64,000 bases of DNA, taken from the NCBI GenBank assembly GCA_963729165.1, contig CAVSMM010000012.1, forward strand, positions 62,001 through 126,000, written 5' to 3'. The position numbers and the translations under genes were made by a program. The notes under the pieces were generated by a model. It was not told the DNA's origin. It saw nothing but the letters and a program-made list of their open reading frames with translations, and did not search any database. Source of the DNA: JACCZX01 sp963729165. Its GTDB lineage: Bacteria; Pseudomonadota; Gammaproteobacteria; Burkholderiales; Burkholderiaceae_F. This document shows positions 9,020-17,597 of the stretch, piece by piece; position 1 is the stretch's first letter, and each line of letters opens with the position of its first letter.

Positions 9020-9880
9020 TTACTTCGCTGCCGCCACCATGTGCTCGACGGCTCCGCGCAATTCGGCGTCGCTCGCATTCGCCACCGCGCCACGCGGCGG
9101 CATTGCACCTTTGCCTTTGATAACGGCCGCGGTGAGCCCGTCGATGCCTTGCGCAAGTCGCGGGCTCCATGCGGTCTTGTCACCGAATTTCGGCGCGCCA
9201 GCAACGCCGGCCGCGTGACACACGTTGCAACCCGACGCATAGACTTTGGCACCATCGATCTTGCCGGCGACGGCCACTCCCTTTGCGCCGACTGCCCCGG
9301 CCGATGGCACCGCCGCAGCAGTGGCCGCCGCAACGTTGACGGCAGGAGCTGCAGTCGGGGCGGCAACCGGCGCTGCACTGCCTGCCGGTGCCGCCGGCTC
9401 CTTGAACTTTCCGCCCGACTGATTGCCAATGAAGGCAACTGCACGCGCGACCTCGATCGGATCCAGGTTCGAGTTACCTCCTTTCGGAGGCATTGCTTTG
9501 AATCCTTCAACGGCGTGCTTCACCAGCAAATCAAATCCCTGCTTGATGCGCGGCGCCCACGCAGCAGCGTCGCCGGTACGCGGCGCGCCCGCGATTCCTG
9601 CTGCGTGACACGAACTGCACGCCGCTGCGTAAACCGCTTCGCCGGTCTGCAAAGATTTTGCACCGCTCGAATCCGCGAACGCGACCATCCCGACCGGCCG
9701 CATGCGCTCGGCGATGGCTTTTTCGCCCATCGCGTCCGAGCCTGCACTTCCGCTGGTCGTGCTGCGAACTACATACGTCGCAAGCAAAATAATCAGTATC
9801 ACCGGCACGACGAACGCCAGCGTGATCACAATAATCAGTTGGCGCGGCGTCTTGATCAGGGAATTGTCGTGTTGCGACAT
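9020..9880 (-). CDS. Membrane-anchored diheme cytochrome c (c5-like, two domains)
   Basis: The 286-residue product has one N-terminal helix (IIVITLAFVVPVILIILLATYVV, about residues 14-38) anchoring it to the inner membrane, with the remainder periplasmic. Two homologous cytochrome c domains follow, with haem sites CSSCH (near 85) and CNVCH (near 220) and probable Met ligands in MPPKGG and MPPRGA. An Ala/Pro/Val-rich linker joins them. It probably carries electrons in respiration, for example towards a terminal oxidase; the partner is not shown by context. ATG 9880 is preferred because an upstream extension adds Arg-rich residues before the anchor. It is convergent with priA. Confidence 0.92.
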   Translation of the reverse strand: MSQHDNSLIKTPRQLIIVITLAFVVPVILIILLATYVVRSTTSGSAGSDAMGEKAIAERMRPVGMVAFADSSGAKSLQTGEAVYAAACSSCHAAGIAGAPRTGDAAAWAPRIKQGFDLLVKHAVEGFKAMPPKGGNSNLDPIEVARAVAFIGNQSGGKFKEPAAPAGSAAPVAAPTAAPAVNVAAATAAAVPSAGAVGAKGVAVAGKIDGAKVYASGCNVCHAAGVAGAPKFGDKTAWSPRLAQGIDGLTAAVIKGKGAMPPRGAVANASDAELRGAVEHMVAAAK

Positions 9881-9971
9881 CGAACGCTCCAGTGCGAGGC
9901 GCGAAAGTATAACGGCGCGATCGCGGGCGAGCATCGCTGCGCTTCGCCACGCTACCATTGCACACCTATCT

Positions 9972-10047
9972 GCGCCCGTAGCTCAGTGGATAGAGTACTG
10001 GCCTCCGAAGCCAGGGGTCGTGGGTTCGAATCCCGCCGGGCGCGCCA
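9972..10047 (+). tRNA. tRNA-Arg (anticodon CCG)
   Basis: A complete 76-nt cloverleaf is visible: acceptor GCGCCCG (9972-9978) pairs with CGGGCGC (10037-10043), discriminator G, and CCA is encoded at 10045-10047. The D arm carries AGCTCAGTGGATAGAGT, the anticodon stem CTGGC/GCCAG encloses CTCCGAA with anticodon CCG, and the T arm has GGGTTCGAATCCC. It reads the Arg codon CGG. I see no integrase or direct repeat of its 3' end nearby. Confidence 0.97.
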
Positions 10048-10061
10048 CTCGCACGCTGGCC

Positions 10062-10481
10062 ATGGCATCGCACGCACCGACACCGATCAACATCACGCTG
10101 CACTCTGCCTCTCGCGTCTTCGAGATCGAGTTCGATGATGGCCGAAGCTTCAAGCTGCCGTTCGAATTCATGCGGGTGCATTCGCCTTCGGCGGAAGTGC
10201 GCGGTCACGGTCCGGGCCAGGGCACGCTGCAAGCCGGCAAGCGCGGCGTCACGATCACCGAAGTACAGCCGATCGGCCACTACGCCGTGCAGCCGCTTTT
10301 TTCGGACGGACACTCCAGCGGGATTTATTCGTGGGAGTACCTGTACGAGCTGGGCACCAATCAGAGCCGCTTGTGGGAGGAATACCTGGAGCAACTTAAG
10401 GCGGCGGGCGCCAGTCGCGATTCGGCGCCGACGTCAAATGCTGCTGCAAAGGGCGCTTCGGGCTGTGGTCATCATGGGTAA
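10062..10481 (+). CDS. DUF971 (GBBH-like N-terminal domain) protein
   Basis: The 139-residue product is one DUF971 domain, the zinc-binding fold found at the N-terminus of gamma-butyrobetaine hydroxylases: INITLHSASRVFEIEFDDGRSFKLPFEFMRVHSPSAEVRGHGPGQG and then IYSWEYLYELG. A Cys/His-containing tail (GASGCGHHG) could bind metal. The molecular function is not established. In betaproteobacteria this gene stands directly before ubiE, as here, where the two overlap by 8 bases, so it may be linked to ubiquinone synthesis. I chose ATG 10062, fifteen bases after the tRNA; the longer frame runs through the tRNA gene. Confidence 0.9.
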   Translation: MASHAPTPINITLHSASRVFEIEFDDGRSFKLPFEFMRVHSPSAEVRGHGPGQGTLQAGKRGVTITEVQPIGHYAVQPLFSDGHSSGIYSWEYLYELGTNQSRLWEEYLEQLKAAGASRDSAPTSNAAAKGASGCGHHG

Positions 10482-11214
10482 GCCGTCCACGACACACTTC
10501 GGATTCAGCGAGGTGGACGAGTCGGAGAAGTCGCGCCGCGTGGCGGGCGTATTCGATTCGGTCGCGTCGAAGTACGACGTGATGAATGACGTGATGTCGG
10601 CTGGACTGCATCGCGTTTGGAAAGCGTTTGCCGTGCGCGAAGCGAATGTGCGCCCGGGGATGAAAGTGCTGGATATCGCAGGCGGCACCGGCGATCTGGC
10701 AAGCGCGTTTGCCGGGCACGCGGGTGCGACGGGTGAAGTATGGTTAACCGATATCAACGCGTCGATGTTGGCAGAAGGCCGCGACCGCCTGCTCGATCGT
10801 GGGCAAATGATTCCGATGGCTCAATGCGACGCCGAGCGTCTGCCCTTTGCTTCCAGTTACTTTGACGTCTTGTCGGTCGCCTTCGGGTTGCGCAACATGA
10901 CGCACAAGGACGCTGCATTGGCCGAGATGCAGCGTGTCCTCAAGCCCGGTGGCCGGCTGCTGGTGCTCGAGTTCTCACGTGTGTGGCCGGCACTCGCCCC
11001 CATATATGACGCCTATTCGTTCAACGTACTGCCCTGGCTGGGCGAAAAGATTGCCCAGGATGCTGAGAGTTACCGCTACCTGGCCGAATCGGTGCGCGTG
11101 CATCCGCCGCAGGACGAATTGGGCAAAATGATGGAACATGCTGGGTTCGACAGCGTCCAATGGTTCAATCTCACCGCCGGTGTGTGCGCACTGCACGTCG
11201 GTACGAGGTATTAG
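10474..11214 (+). CDS. ubiE: Demethylmenaquinone/2-polyprenyl-6-methoxy-benzoquinol methyltransferase
   Basis: UbiE is the SAM-dependent C-methyltransferase of ubiquinone synthesis (and of menaquinone synthesis where present). The 246-residue product has the UbiE N-terminal signature KSRRVAGVFDSVASKYDVMNDVMSAGLHRVWK, the SAM-binding motif LDIAGGTGDLA, and FDVLSVAFGLRNMTHKDAAL. The late segment LGEKIAQDAESYRYLAESVRVHP is also family-typical. The start overlaps the DUF971 gene by 8 bases. The downstream genes ubiJ and ubiB act in the same pathway, so this is a ubiquinone cluster. Confidence 0.97.
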   Translation: MGKPSTTHFGFSEVDESEKSRRVAGVFDSVASKYDVMNDVMSAGLHRVWKAFAVREANVRPGMKVLDIAGGTGDLASAFAGHAGATGEVWLTDINASMLAEGRDRLLDRGQMIPMAQCDAERLPFASSYFDVLSVAFGLRNMTHKDAALAEMQRVLKPGGRLLVLEFSRVWPALAPIYDAYSFNVLPWLGEKIAQDAESYRYLAESVRVHPPQDELGKMMEHAGFDSVQWFNLTAGVCALHVGTRY

Positions 11215-11229
11215 AGTAGTGGAGGTCAT

Positions 11230-12216
11230 ATGAAACATTTATTCCCAGCGAAGACACTGGCCGCATTGATGATCGGTCTCGTCGCCGCGACGTTTACGTT
11301 TGATGCAGACGCACAGCGCCGCTTTGGTGGCGGCAAGAACCTCGGCCGACAGTCGGCTCCGGTTCAGCAAAGGCAGGCGACGCCGCCGCAGCAGCAGACA
11401 CCTCAGGCAGGCAACCAACAACAGGCGCCAGCGGCCGCCGCTGCGCCACGTCCGGGCGCCCCGGCTGCAGCCCCGCGTAGTCCGTGGCGTGGTGCATTGA
11501 TGGGGCTTGCAGCGGGCTTGGGCATCGCTGCATTGGCGTCGTACCTCGGGTTCGGTGAAGCGCTGACGATGTTCCTTACGGTGTTGCTGATCGGCATGGC
11601 TTTGTTGATGATCGCGGGATTCGTGATGCGCCGCATGCGGGGCGGCACACCGCAGCCCGCGTATGGAAGCGGTGCCGGCCGCGGAACTGTTCCCAATGCG
11701 GCATCGCCGGGTACGTACAAGCATGTCGGCTATGAAAGCGCTCCGGTGCCTGCGCGTACGCCAGAGGTTCAATTTCCGAGGGATGCGCGTCCCGGGTCGG
11801 CAATGGATCAGTTTGCGCGCGGCAACGGCGCGTCGGGCAGCGCGCCGTGGGGAATCCCTGCAGGTTTTGACAGCGCCGGGTTTCTGAATGCGGCCAAAGC
11901 GAACTACGTCAAGCTGCAGCAGGCTTGGGACAGCGGAGATCTGGCCGAACTCTCCGAGTTCACGAGCAACGACATGTTCACCGCGCTCACGCACGAGCTG
12001 AGGGCGCGCGGCGGAAAGTCGGCGACTCAAGTCGTAACGCTCGATGCCGACCTGCTCGGAATCGAATCGAACGCAGATGAACACATTGCGAGTGTCAAGT
12101 TCGACGGCACGCTAAAGGTCGATGGCGAGATCGAACGTGTGTCCGAGGTGTGGAATCTGGCCAAGCCGGTGCGTGGCGGCGGCTGGGTTCTGGCAGGCAT
12201 ACAGCAGCTTGCTTAG
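11230..12216 (+). CDS. Tim44-like domain membrane protein
   Basis: The 328-residue product has a signal peptide or N-terminal anchor (residues 1-28, ending DADA), a Gln/Pro/Ala-rich segment (35-85), then two hydrophobic helices (GALMGLAAGLGIAALASYLGF and FLTVLLIGMALLMIAGFVM). The C-terminal 130 residues resemble the Tim44 domain: FLNAAKANYVKLQQAWDSGDLAELSEFTSNDMF...VTLDADLLGIE. In bacteria this domain occurs in membrane proteins of unclear role. Its place between ubiE and ubiJ is conserved in betaproteobacteria. A weak hairpin with a short T run follows the gene. Confidence 0.88.
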   Translation: MKHLFPAKTLAALMIGLVAATFTFDADAQRRFGGGKNLGRQSAPVQQRQATPPQQQTPQAGNQQQAPAAAAAPRPGAPAAAPRSPWRGALMGLAAGLGIAALASYLGFGEALTMFLTVLLIGMALLMIAGFVMRRMRGGTPQPAYGSGAGRGTVPNAASPGTYKHVGYESAPVPARTPEVQFPRDARPGSAMDQFARGNGASGSAPWGIPAGFDSAGFLNAAKANYVKLQQAWDSGDLAELSEFTSNDMFTALTHELRARGGKSATQVVTLDADLLGIESNADEHIASVKFDGTLKVDGEIERVSEVWNLAKPVRGGGWVLAGIQQLA

Positions 12217-12236
12217 ACGCATGTCGATGCAATTCG

Positions 12237-12259
12237 GAGGGCGCCGCGGCGCCCTCTTT
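12237..12259 (+). terminator. GC-rich hairpin, possible weak terminator or attenuator
   Basis: GAGGGCGCC pairs with GGCGCCCTC across a two-base turn, followed only by TTTC. The stem is strong but the T run is short, so partial termination before ubiJ is more likely than a full stop. Confidence 0.55.
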
Positions 12260-12273
12260 CACTTCGGCTGTCG

Positions 12274-12855
12274 ATGATTGATCAAATAGCAAGCTCGGCC
12301 GCGATCGCGCTGCTTAACCGCATGTTGGCGCACGAACAGTGGGCGCGTGACAAGCTCGCACCCTTCGCGGGCCGCAGCGCCCGCTTCGATGCGGCACCCT
12401 TTGGTGTGACGCTGCGAGTGGAAGACGGCGGCACGTTTGGCGCGGCGGACACAAACGAGCCCGCAGTCACGATCGGTGTCGCGCTGTCTTCTTTGCCGCT
12501 CGCAATGATGGACCCTCAAGCGGCGATGAAAGACGTGCGGCTCAGTGGCGATGCCGAGTTTGCGCAGGCGCTCGCATTCGTTTTGCAGAATCTGCGCCCC
12601 GAGCCCGAGGAAGAGCTGTCGCGCTTTATCGGCGATGCCGCCGCGCAGCGGCTGGTCGGTTTCATGCGCGCGAGCGCAGTTCAGTGGAAGCAGATCGCTG
12701 AGAACATGCTCGAGAACACCGCTCACTATGTCGTGACCGAGAATCCGATGGTAGTGGGTCGCGACGATCTCGAAAGCTTCAATCAGGATGTCAATCAACT
12801 GCGTGACGCAGTGGCACGGATTGAAAAGCGAATCGATCTGCTCGCGCGTACCTGA
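12274..12855 (+). CDS. ubiJ: Ubiquinone biosynthesis accessory factor, SCP2 domain
   Basis: The 193-residue product corresponds to UbiJ, which binds polyprenyl quinone intermediates through an SCP2 (sterol carrier protein 2) lipid pocket and organises the Ubi complex. The SCP2 part is in residues 20-110 (MLAHEQWARDKLAPFAGRSARF...LRVEDGGTFGAA...VRLSGDAEFAQALAFVLQNLR). A helical C-terminus follows (ENPMVVGRDDLESFNQDVNQLRDAVARIEKRIDLL), as in the family. It sits directly before ubiB, the conserved order; length is close to the usual 200. Confidence 0.93.
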   Translation: MIDQIASSAAIALLNRMLAHEQWARDKLAPFAGRSARFDAAPFGVTLRVEDGGTFGAADTNEPAVTIGVALSSLPLAMMDPQAAMKDVRLSGDAEFAQALAFVLQNLRPEPEEELSRFIGDAAAQRLVGFMRASAVQWKQIAENMLENTAHYVVTENPMVVGRDDLESFNQDVNQLRDAVARIEKRIDLLART

Positions 12856-12898
12856 TATCGAGCTCAGCCAACGGTCACACGCCCTACAATCGCCGCCC

Positions 12899-14449
12899 AT
12901 GCGGCTCCTGCGCCTTATTCGCATCCTGGCGGTCGTCTGGCGCTACCGCCTTGATGAAATCGTCGTAACGAGCTTAAAAAATCCGGCGCTGGTGCGTCTG
13001 GTCGGTTGGACGACGTTCGGCGCACCGCGCGAGCCCCGCGCCGTTCGACTGCGCCGCGCCCTCGAGGATCTCGGTCCGATCTTCGTCAAGTTCGGGCAGG
13101 TGCTGTCGACGCGGCGCGATCTGCTTCCGCCCGACATGGCCGACGAGCTCGCGCGGCTGCAGGACCGCGTGCCGCCTTTTGCGTCCGAGATCGCCATGCG
13201 CGAGATCGAGCGCGGACTGCGTCGGCCGATCAACGCTGTGTTTTCCTCGTTTGATCGCGAGCCGGTCGCGTCGGCGTCGATCGCGCAGGTGCACTTCGCG
13301 GTGCTGAAGGAAGGTACGCAGGCCGGCAAGGAAGTCGCCGTCAAGGTGCTGCGGCCGAACATGCTGCAGGCGATCGAAAGGGATTTGTCGCTGCTCGATA
13401 CAGCCGCGCGCCTAGTCGAGCGGCTATGGCGCGACGGCAAGCGCCTGCGGCCACGCGCAGTGGTCAGGGAATTCGACCGCTATCTGCACGACGAGCTTGA
13501 TTTAATGCGCGAAGCGGCCAACGCGTCGCAGCTGCGGCGCAACTTTGAAGGCTCGCCGCTATTCGTCGTGCCCGAGATGTACTTCGACTACTGCAGCGAC
13601 AACGTGCTTGTGATGCAGCGCATGAGCGGCATTCCGATTAGCCATATGGATCGGTTGCTGAAAGCGGGCATCGACATCAAGAAACTGTCGCGCGACGGCG
13701 TCACCATATTTTTCATGCAGGTCTTCGACCACGCGTTCTTTCATGCCGACATGCACCCCGGCAACGTTCTGGTCGGCACCGAAGGCGATCAGTTCAACAA
13801 GTACATCGGGCTCGACTTCGGCATCGTCGGTACGTTGAGCGAGAGTGACAAGAATTATCTGGCGCAGAACTTTCTTGCATTTTTCCAGCACGACTACAAG
13901 CGAGTCGCCGAGCTTCATATCGAATCGGGCTGGGTGCCAGAAGATACCCGCGTCGACGAGCTCGAGAACGCTGTGCGCGCATGCTGCGAACCAGTGTTCG
14001 ACAAACCATTGAAGGACATCTCGCTCGGTCAGGTACTCATGCGGCTGTTCCAGGCGTCGCAGCGTTTCAACGTCGTAGTGCAGCCGCAACTCGTGCTGCT
14101 GCAGAAAACTTTGCTCAATATCGAAGGCCTCGGCCGCCAGCTTGATCCCGAGCTCGATCTATGGAAAACCGCGAAGCCATTTCTCGAGCGGTGGATGGAA
14201 GATCAGGTCGGCTGGCGCGGCATGGAGGCGAGACTCAAGCGTGAAGCGATGCAATGGACCTACTTGCTGCCGCAGCTGCCGCGATTGATGCACACAGCGT
14301 TGACACGTCACCACGACGACGGTGAGCTGATCAACGAAGTGCGGATGTTGCGACGTGAGCAGCGATTGACGAACATTTGGTACGCGGCGGCGACCCTATT
14401 GCTGGCCGTCGTCGTGGCCGTGGGAGGTTGGGTCGTCTGGCGCACTTGA
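12899..14449 (+). CDS. ubiB: Ubiquinone biosynthesis atypical kinase/ATPase UbiB
   Basis: UbiB is an ADCK/COQ8-like atypical kinase-fold protein needed for ubiquinone synthesis, acting as an ATPase on the membrane-associated Ubi complex. The 516-residue product has the signature KxGQ motif (IFVKFGQVLSTR), a catalytic Lys in VAVKVLRPNM, HADMHPGNVLV and GLDFGIVG (metal-binding DFG). The C-terminus ends in hydrophobic residues (WYAAATLLLAVVVAVGGWVVW) forming a membrane anchor. ATG 12899 begins MRLLRLIRILAVVWRYRLDEI, as expected. The gap from ubiJ is 43 bases, so they are probably cotranscribed. Confidence 0.97.
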   Translation: MRLLRLIRILAVVWRYRLDEIVVTSLKNPALVRLVGWTTFGAPREPRAVRLRRALEDLGPIFVKFGQVLSTRRDLLPPDMADELARLQDRVPPFASEIAMREIERGLRRPINAVFSSFDREPVASASIAQVHFAVLKEGTQAGKEVAVKVLRPNMLQAIERDLSLLDTAARLVERLWRDGKRLRPRAVVREFDRYLHDELDLMREAANASQLRRNFEGSPLFVVPEMYFDYCSDNVLVMQRMSGIPISHMDRLLKAGIDIKKLSRDGVTIFFMQVFDHAFFHADMHPGNVLVGTEGDQFNKYIGLDFGIVGTLSESDKNYLAQNFLAFFQHDYKRVAELHIESGWVPEDTRVDELENAVRACCEPVFDKPLKDISLGQVLMRLFQASQRFNVVVQPQLVLLQKTLLNIEGLGRQLDPELDLWKTAKPFLERWMEDQVGWRGMEARLKREAMQWTYLLPQLPRLMHTALTRHHDDGELINEVRMLRREQRLTNIWYAAATLLLAVVVAVGGWVVWRT

Positions 14450-14553
14450 TGCGCTTGGCGATCGTGCTCGCGCCGCAGGTATTAGGGCATCAGCGGCATT
14501 GACCGCGCTCGCTTCCTCGCTATTGTGGTTTGCTACTTCTAGTTGATCCGAAA

Positions 14554-16596
14554 ATGAGCTCACTTGCCGCATTGATTCGCCAGACGCTTGCGGTGCTGCC
14601 GGCGCTGGTGCTGGCCGCATGTGGCGGTGGGGACGGCTCGAACACGCCTGCCCCCGCGCCTCCGGCGGTGCCGTCGATTGCACAAACACCAACGTGCACA
14701 GGCGGCGGCAGTTTTTCGGTTGTCGCGGATACGAGCGTTGCGGCAGGGAAAGCGGCGGGAGCGGTGCTCGCTGGTTGCACGGGTGCCGTGACGAATGTGC
14801 GGTGGACGCAAACCGAAGGTCCCGCGGTCACTTTGATTTCGGACCGGTCGCAGGCCATCAGTTTTGAGCCACCAGTTGTCGGTGCCTACAGGTTCTCGGT
14901 GACGTTTATCGACGCCGCTGGTGTACAGCAGACCGCCAGCGTGAGTGTCAGTGCGGTCGCTCCGTCGGCTACGGAAGCGGTATTGGTGCGCGTTGACCAC
15001 GCTGCCCGCAAAGGCGGCAACGTGTCGCTGCGCGCATGGCCGGCGCTTGCAAGCGGTGAAACCAACACGTGGACGCAGGTCGCAGGTCCACAAGTGACGA
15101 TTGATGCGAGCGATCCAAACCGTGTGCTGTTCACGGCGCCCGAAGTCGTGCGCGACACGGCGCTTGTCTTTCGCGTTACACGTCACACGACAAGCGGCAC
15201 GACCGACACGGACGATGTATTCGTGCTGATCGAAAACTACGAGCAGGCGCCATCGGATCCGAGCGGTACCTTGCCGTTCGTGTTCAGCGATCTGTACGTT
15301 TCGCGCACGTATGCGTATCGAGCCGGCGGTCCGTTTGCAGGTGCACTGGTGCGCTGTACGTACGAAGCCAATCTGCAATACGCCGGCGGCTCGACCAATT
15401 TGTGCCCGCTGTCGACGCTGCCGTTTCTGGACCAGACAACCGGAGGTGCAATCCCAACGGTTGACCAGATCATGGATCGCGTGGTCGTTTCGCACGACTG
15501 GATGGGCGAAACATTCGAGCAGCTGCTGCGGGCGCAGGCATCGCAAGACATGCTGCGGCTTTTCAATGGCGTCACCGCGATCGTGATCGGGGCGCAGGTC
15601 AGGCCAAGCTTCTACTACGCGCTGACCGGCGCGATTTATCTGGACGCCGAAAATTTCTGGCTGACTGCTGCTCAGCGCGATGTCATTAACGAAGCGCTCG
15701 ACTTTCGATCCGATTTCGACCGCGATCTGATGTACTCAGGCGTATGGCGCTATACGCAGAACAATCAGAACATTTTTCTATCGTTTCCCGCAACCTCGAG
15801 AATATCGCGCGATGTCTCTTATCTGCTCGCCGAAGCAGGGTGGCTGCTTTATCACGAGCTCGCACATGCATCGGACTTCCTGCCTCCTTCGGTACGTCCA
15901 TCGTTGAACAACTCGCTGTCGGCGTGGGAAAACATCTCGCCGCGCTTTCAGGCGCAGCAGCTGCCGTCCGATCAGATGACGGCGAGCTTTCCGCTGCAAT
16001 CGGCGCCACTCGCCGGCCTCGCGCAGGTGAAATTCTTCGGTGCAACTGCGGACGCGACGCAGCGTGCGTACACGCCGAACGACGTGGCTAGTTTTTTCGC
16101 CGCCGATCGCGCCACCGATGAGTACAACTATTCGACGACGCGCGAAGACATCGCGATGACATTCGAGGAATTCATGATGATGCGCAACCATGCATGGCGG
16201 CGTGATGTAGCGATCACCGACAAGATCGGGCCGGCCACGACCAGCAGCAACCTGATCGTGCGTTTCGGCCAGCGCGGACGCATCGGTGAAGTGGCAATCA
16301 AGCCTCGCGCTCAATTGGCGGTCCAGGAGCTTGCACCTTGGGTGCTGCAGTCCGATCCGAACGCAGTGGCAAATCTACCGCCACCCATCCCGATGCGAGC
16401 CGGCGATTCCTGGGCGAGCAACTTGATTGTTCCTGCTCCACCCGGCGGACTGTTGGCGCCGCTCACGATCCGTACGCCACTTGACGTTGCTTCCGATCGC
16501 GCACTGCTAGCACGCGCGCTTGCCGGCGCCCACGGTCATCATGGCCACTGGACCCCGAACGAACGTTGGTTGAATCGAGCGGGTGCTCCGCGATGA
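14554..16596 (+). CDS. Lipoprotein with Ig/PKD-like repeats and an HExxH motif
   Basis: The product is about 680 residues. A lipobox (VLAACGGG) near residue 24 marks it as a lipoprotein. Two Ig/PKD-like beta domains appear at about 45-135 and 140-225: the phrases VRWTQTEGPAVTLISD and NTWTQVAGPQVTIDAS are the W-T-Q-x-x-GP-x-V-x-L pattern of such repeats. The C-terminal region includes WLLYHELAHASDFLPP near residue 434, an HExxH zinc-protease motif, with acidic downstream candidates in TREDIAMTFEEFMMMRN. I infer a surface metalloprotease-like protein but recognise no family. The stop overlaps the next gene (ATGA). ATG 14554 was chosen over the position eight codons earlier. Confidence 0.75.
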   Translation: MSSLAALIRQTLAVLPALVLAACGGGDGSNTPAPAPPAVPSIAQTPTCTGGGSFSVVADTSVAAGKAAGAVLAGCTGAVTNVRWTQTEGPAVTLISDRSQAISFEPPVVGAYRFSVTFIDAAGVQQTASVSVSAVAPSATEAVLVRVDHAARKGGNVSLRAWPALASGETNTWTQVAGPQVTIDASDPNRVLFTAPEVVRDTALVFRVTRHTTSGTTDTDDVFVLIENYEQAPSDPSGTLPFVFSDLYVSRTYAYRAGGPFAGALVRCTYEANLQYAGGSTNLCPLSTLPFLDQTTGGAIPTVDQIMDRVVVSHDWMGETFEQLLRAQASQDMLRLFNGVTAIVIGAQVRPSFYYALTGAIYLDAENFWLTAAQRDVINEALDFRSDFDRDLMYSGVWRYTQNNQNIFLSFPATSRISRDVSYLLAEAGWLLYHELAHASDFLPPSVRPSLNNSLSAWENISPRFQAQQLPSDQMTASFPLQSAPLAGLAQVKFFGATADATQRAYTPNDVASFFAADRATDEYNYSTTREDIAMTFEEFMMMRNHAWRRDVAITDKIGPATTSSNLIVRFGQRGRIGEVAIKPRAQLAVQELAPWVLQSDPNAVANLPPPIPMRAGDSWASNLIVPAPPGGLLAPLTIRTPLDVASDRALLARALAGAHGHHGHWTPNERWLNRAGAPR

Positions 16597-17522
16597 GTAC
16601 GCGTCTTACGATCAAGCGGGGCATCTGGCGCAGTTATGCCGCGTGGTGGCTGTTCAGCGTCGTCAGTTTGCTGACTGCGAGTTGCGCGTCGGCCCAGTCG
16701 ATACCTTCCGCGGCCCCGTCCGATCGCGGCTTGTTCTGGAGGATCGAAAAGGATGGACGGACCAGTTATCTGTTAGGCACCGTGCACGCCTGGAAGCGCG
16801 AGTGGCTGCCGCTGAACCCTACGATCGAGAAAGCGTTTGCCGACTCAAGGACACTGGCTGTTGAGCTCGACCCTGCGAAGGTGGATATGGCCAGCGGCGC
16901 GCAGCGGATGCTGTTGTGTTGCAACGAGACTCTCGAAAGGCAGCTCGGACGGTCGCTGTACGAACAAACCAAAGCGGAGACGGCAAAGCTCGGCGTGCCC
17001 GACGCAGCGATAGGCAAGATGAAGCCGTGGGGTGTGATGCTTATCCTAGCCGCGACCAAGCTGCAGCAGCTGGGGTTCAGCTCCGACGCCGGCATCGACA
17101 ACTACCTGATTCAAAAAGCCAGCGCGAGCGGGAAGCGAGTGGTCGAGCTGGAATCCGGCGAACAGCAACTGGCAATGATGGACGGGTTGAGCGTGCGCCT
17201 GCAGAGGGCAATGTTGAGTGACTTTCTCGCCAATATGGAAAGTACGCCGCAAATTATCGGCGACATCGTCAGCGCGTGGAAAAAGGGCGACGCTGATGCC
17301 GCGTACAGGCTGAATCAGAAGAGCCTCAGCGATCCGGAAGCCAAGCGCGAGTTCGACGACAAGTTTCTTTATCAGCGCGACCTGGCGATGACCCGCAAGA
17401 TCGAAGAGCTGTTGCGCCAGCCCGGACCGCACTTCATTGCGGTCGGGTCGCTGCATCTGGTGGGACCGAAAAGCATCGTCGAGCAACTCAAGGCGAAGGG
17501 TTATCGCGTCGAGCAAATCTGA
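16593..17522 (+). CDS. TraB/GumN family protein
   Basis: The 309-residue product has a signal peptide or lipoprotein-like N-terminus (LFSVVSLLTASCASAQS) and a TraB/GumN domain: FWRIEKDGRTSYLLGTVHAWKREW contains the GTxH motif of this TIKI-like putative metalloprotease fold. Further conserved segments are TLAVELDPAK, GIDNYLIQKASASGKRVVELES and PHFIAVGSLHLVGPKSIVEQLKAKGYRVE, including the late GxxHL motif. Members may act as peptidases, but most are uncharacterised. It overlaps the HExxH lipoprotein by 4 bases, so two putative exported metalloproteases are made from one transcript. Confidence 0.88.
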   Translation: MSTRLTIKRGIWRSYAAWWLFSVVSLLTASCASAQSIPSAAPSDRGLFWRIEKDGRTSYLLGTVHAWKREWLPLNPTIEKAFADSRTLAVELDPAKVDMASGAQRMLLCCNETLERQLGRSLYEQTKAETAKLGVPDAAIGKMKPWGVMLILAATKLQQLGFSSDAGIDNYLIQKASASGKRVVELESGEQQLAMMDGLSVRLQRAMLSDFLANMESTPQIIGDIVSAWKKGDADAAYRLNQKSLSDPEAKREFDDKFLYQRDLAMTRKIEELLRQPGPHFIAVGSLHLVGPKSIVEQLKAKGYRVEQI

Positions 17523-17597
17523 ATGTGCTCGCTCCACCCAAACCTTGCTTCATAATGCGCGCCGTTTTGTCTTGCTCCAATTGACGGCACTGAGGCT

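Noticed and set aside
9972..10047. tRNA-Arg as an integration site for a mobile element
   Set aside because: No integrase, no duplicated tRNA 3' end and no change in gene character on either side.
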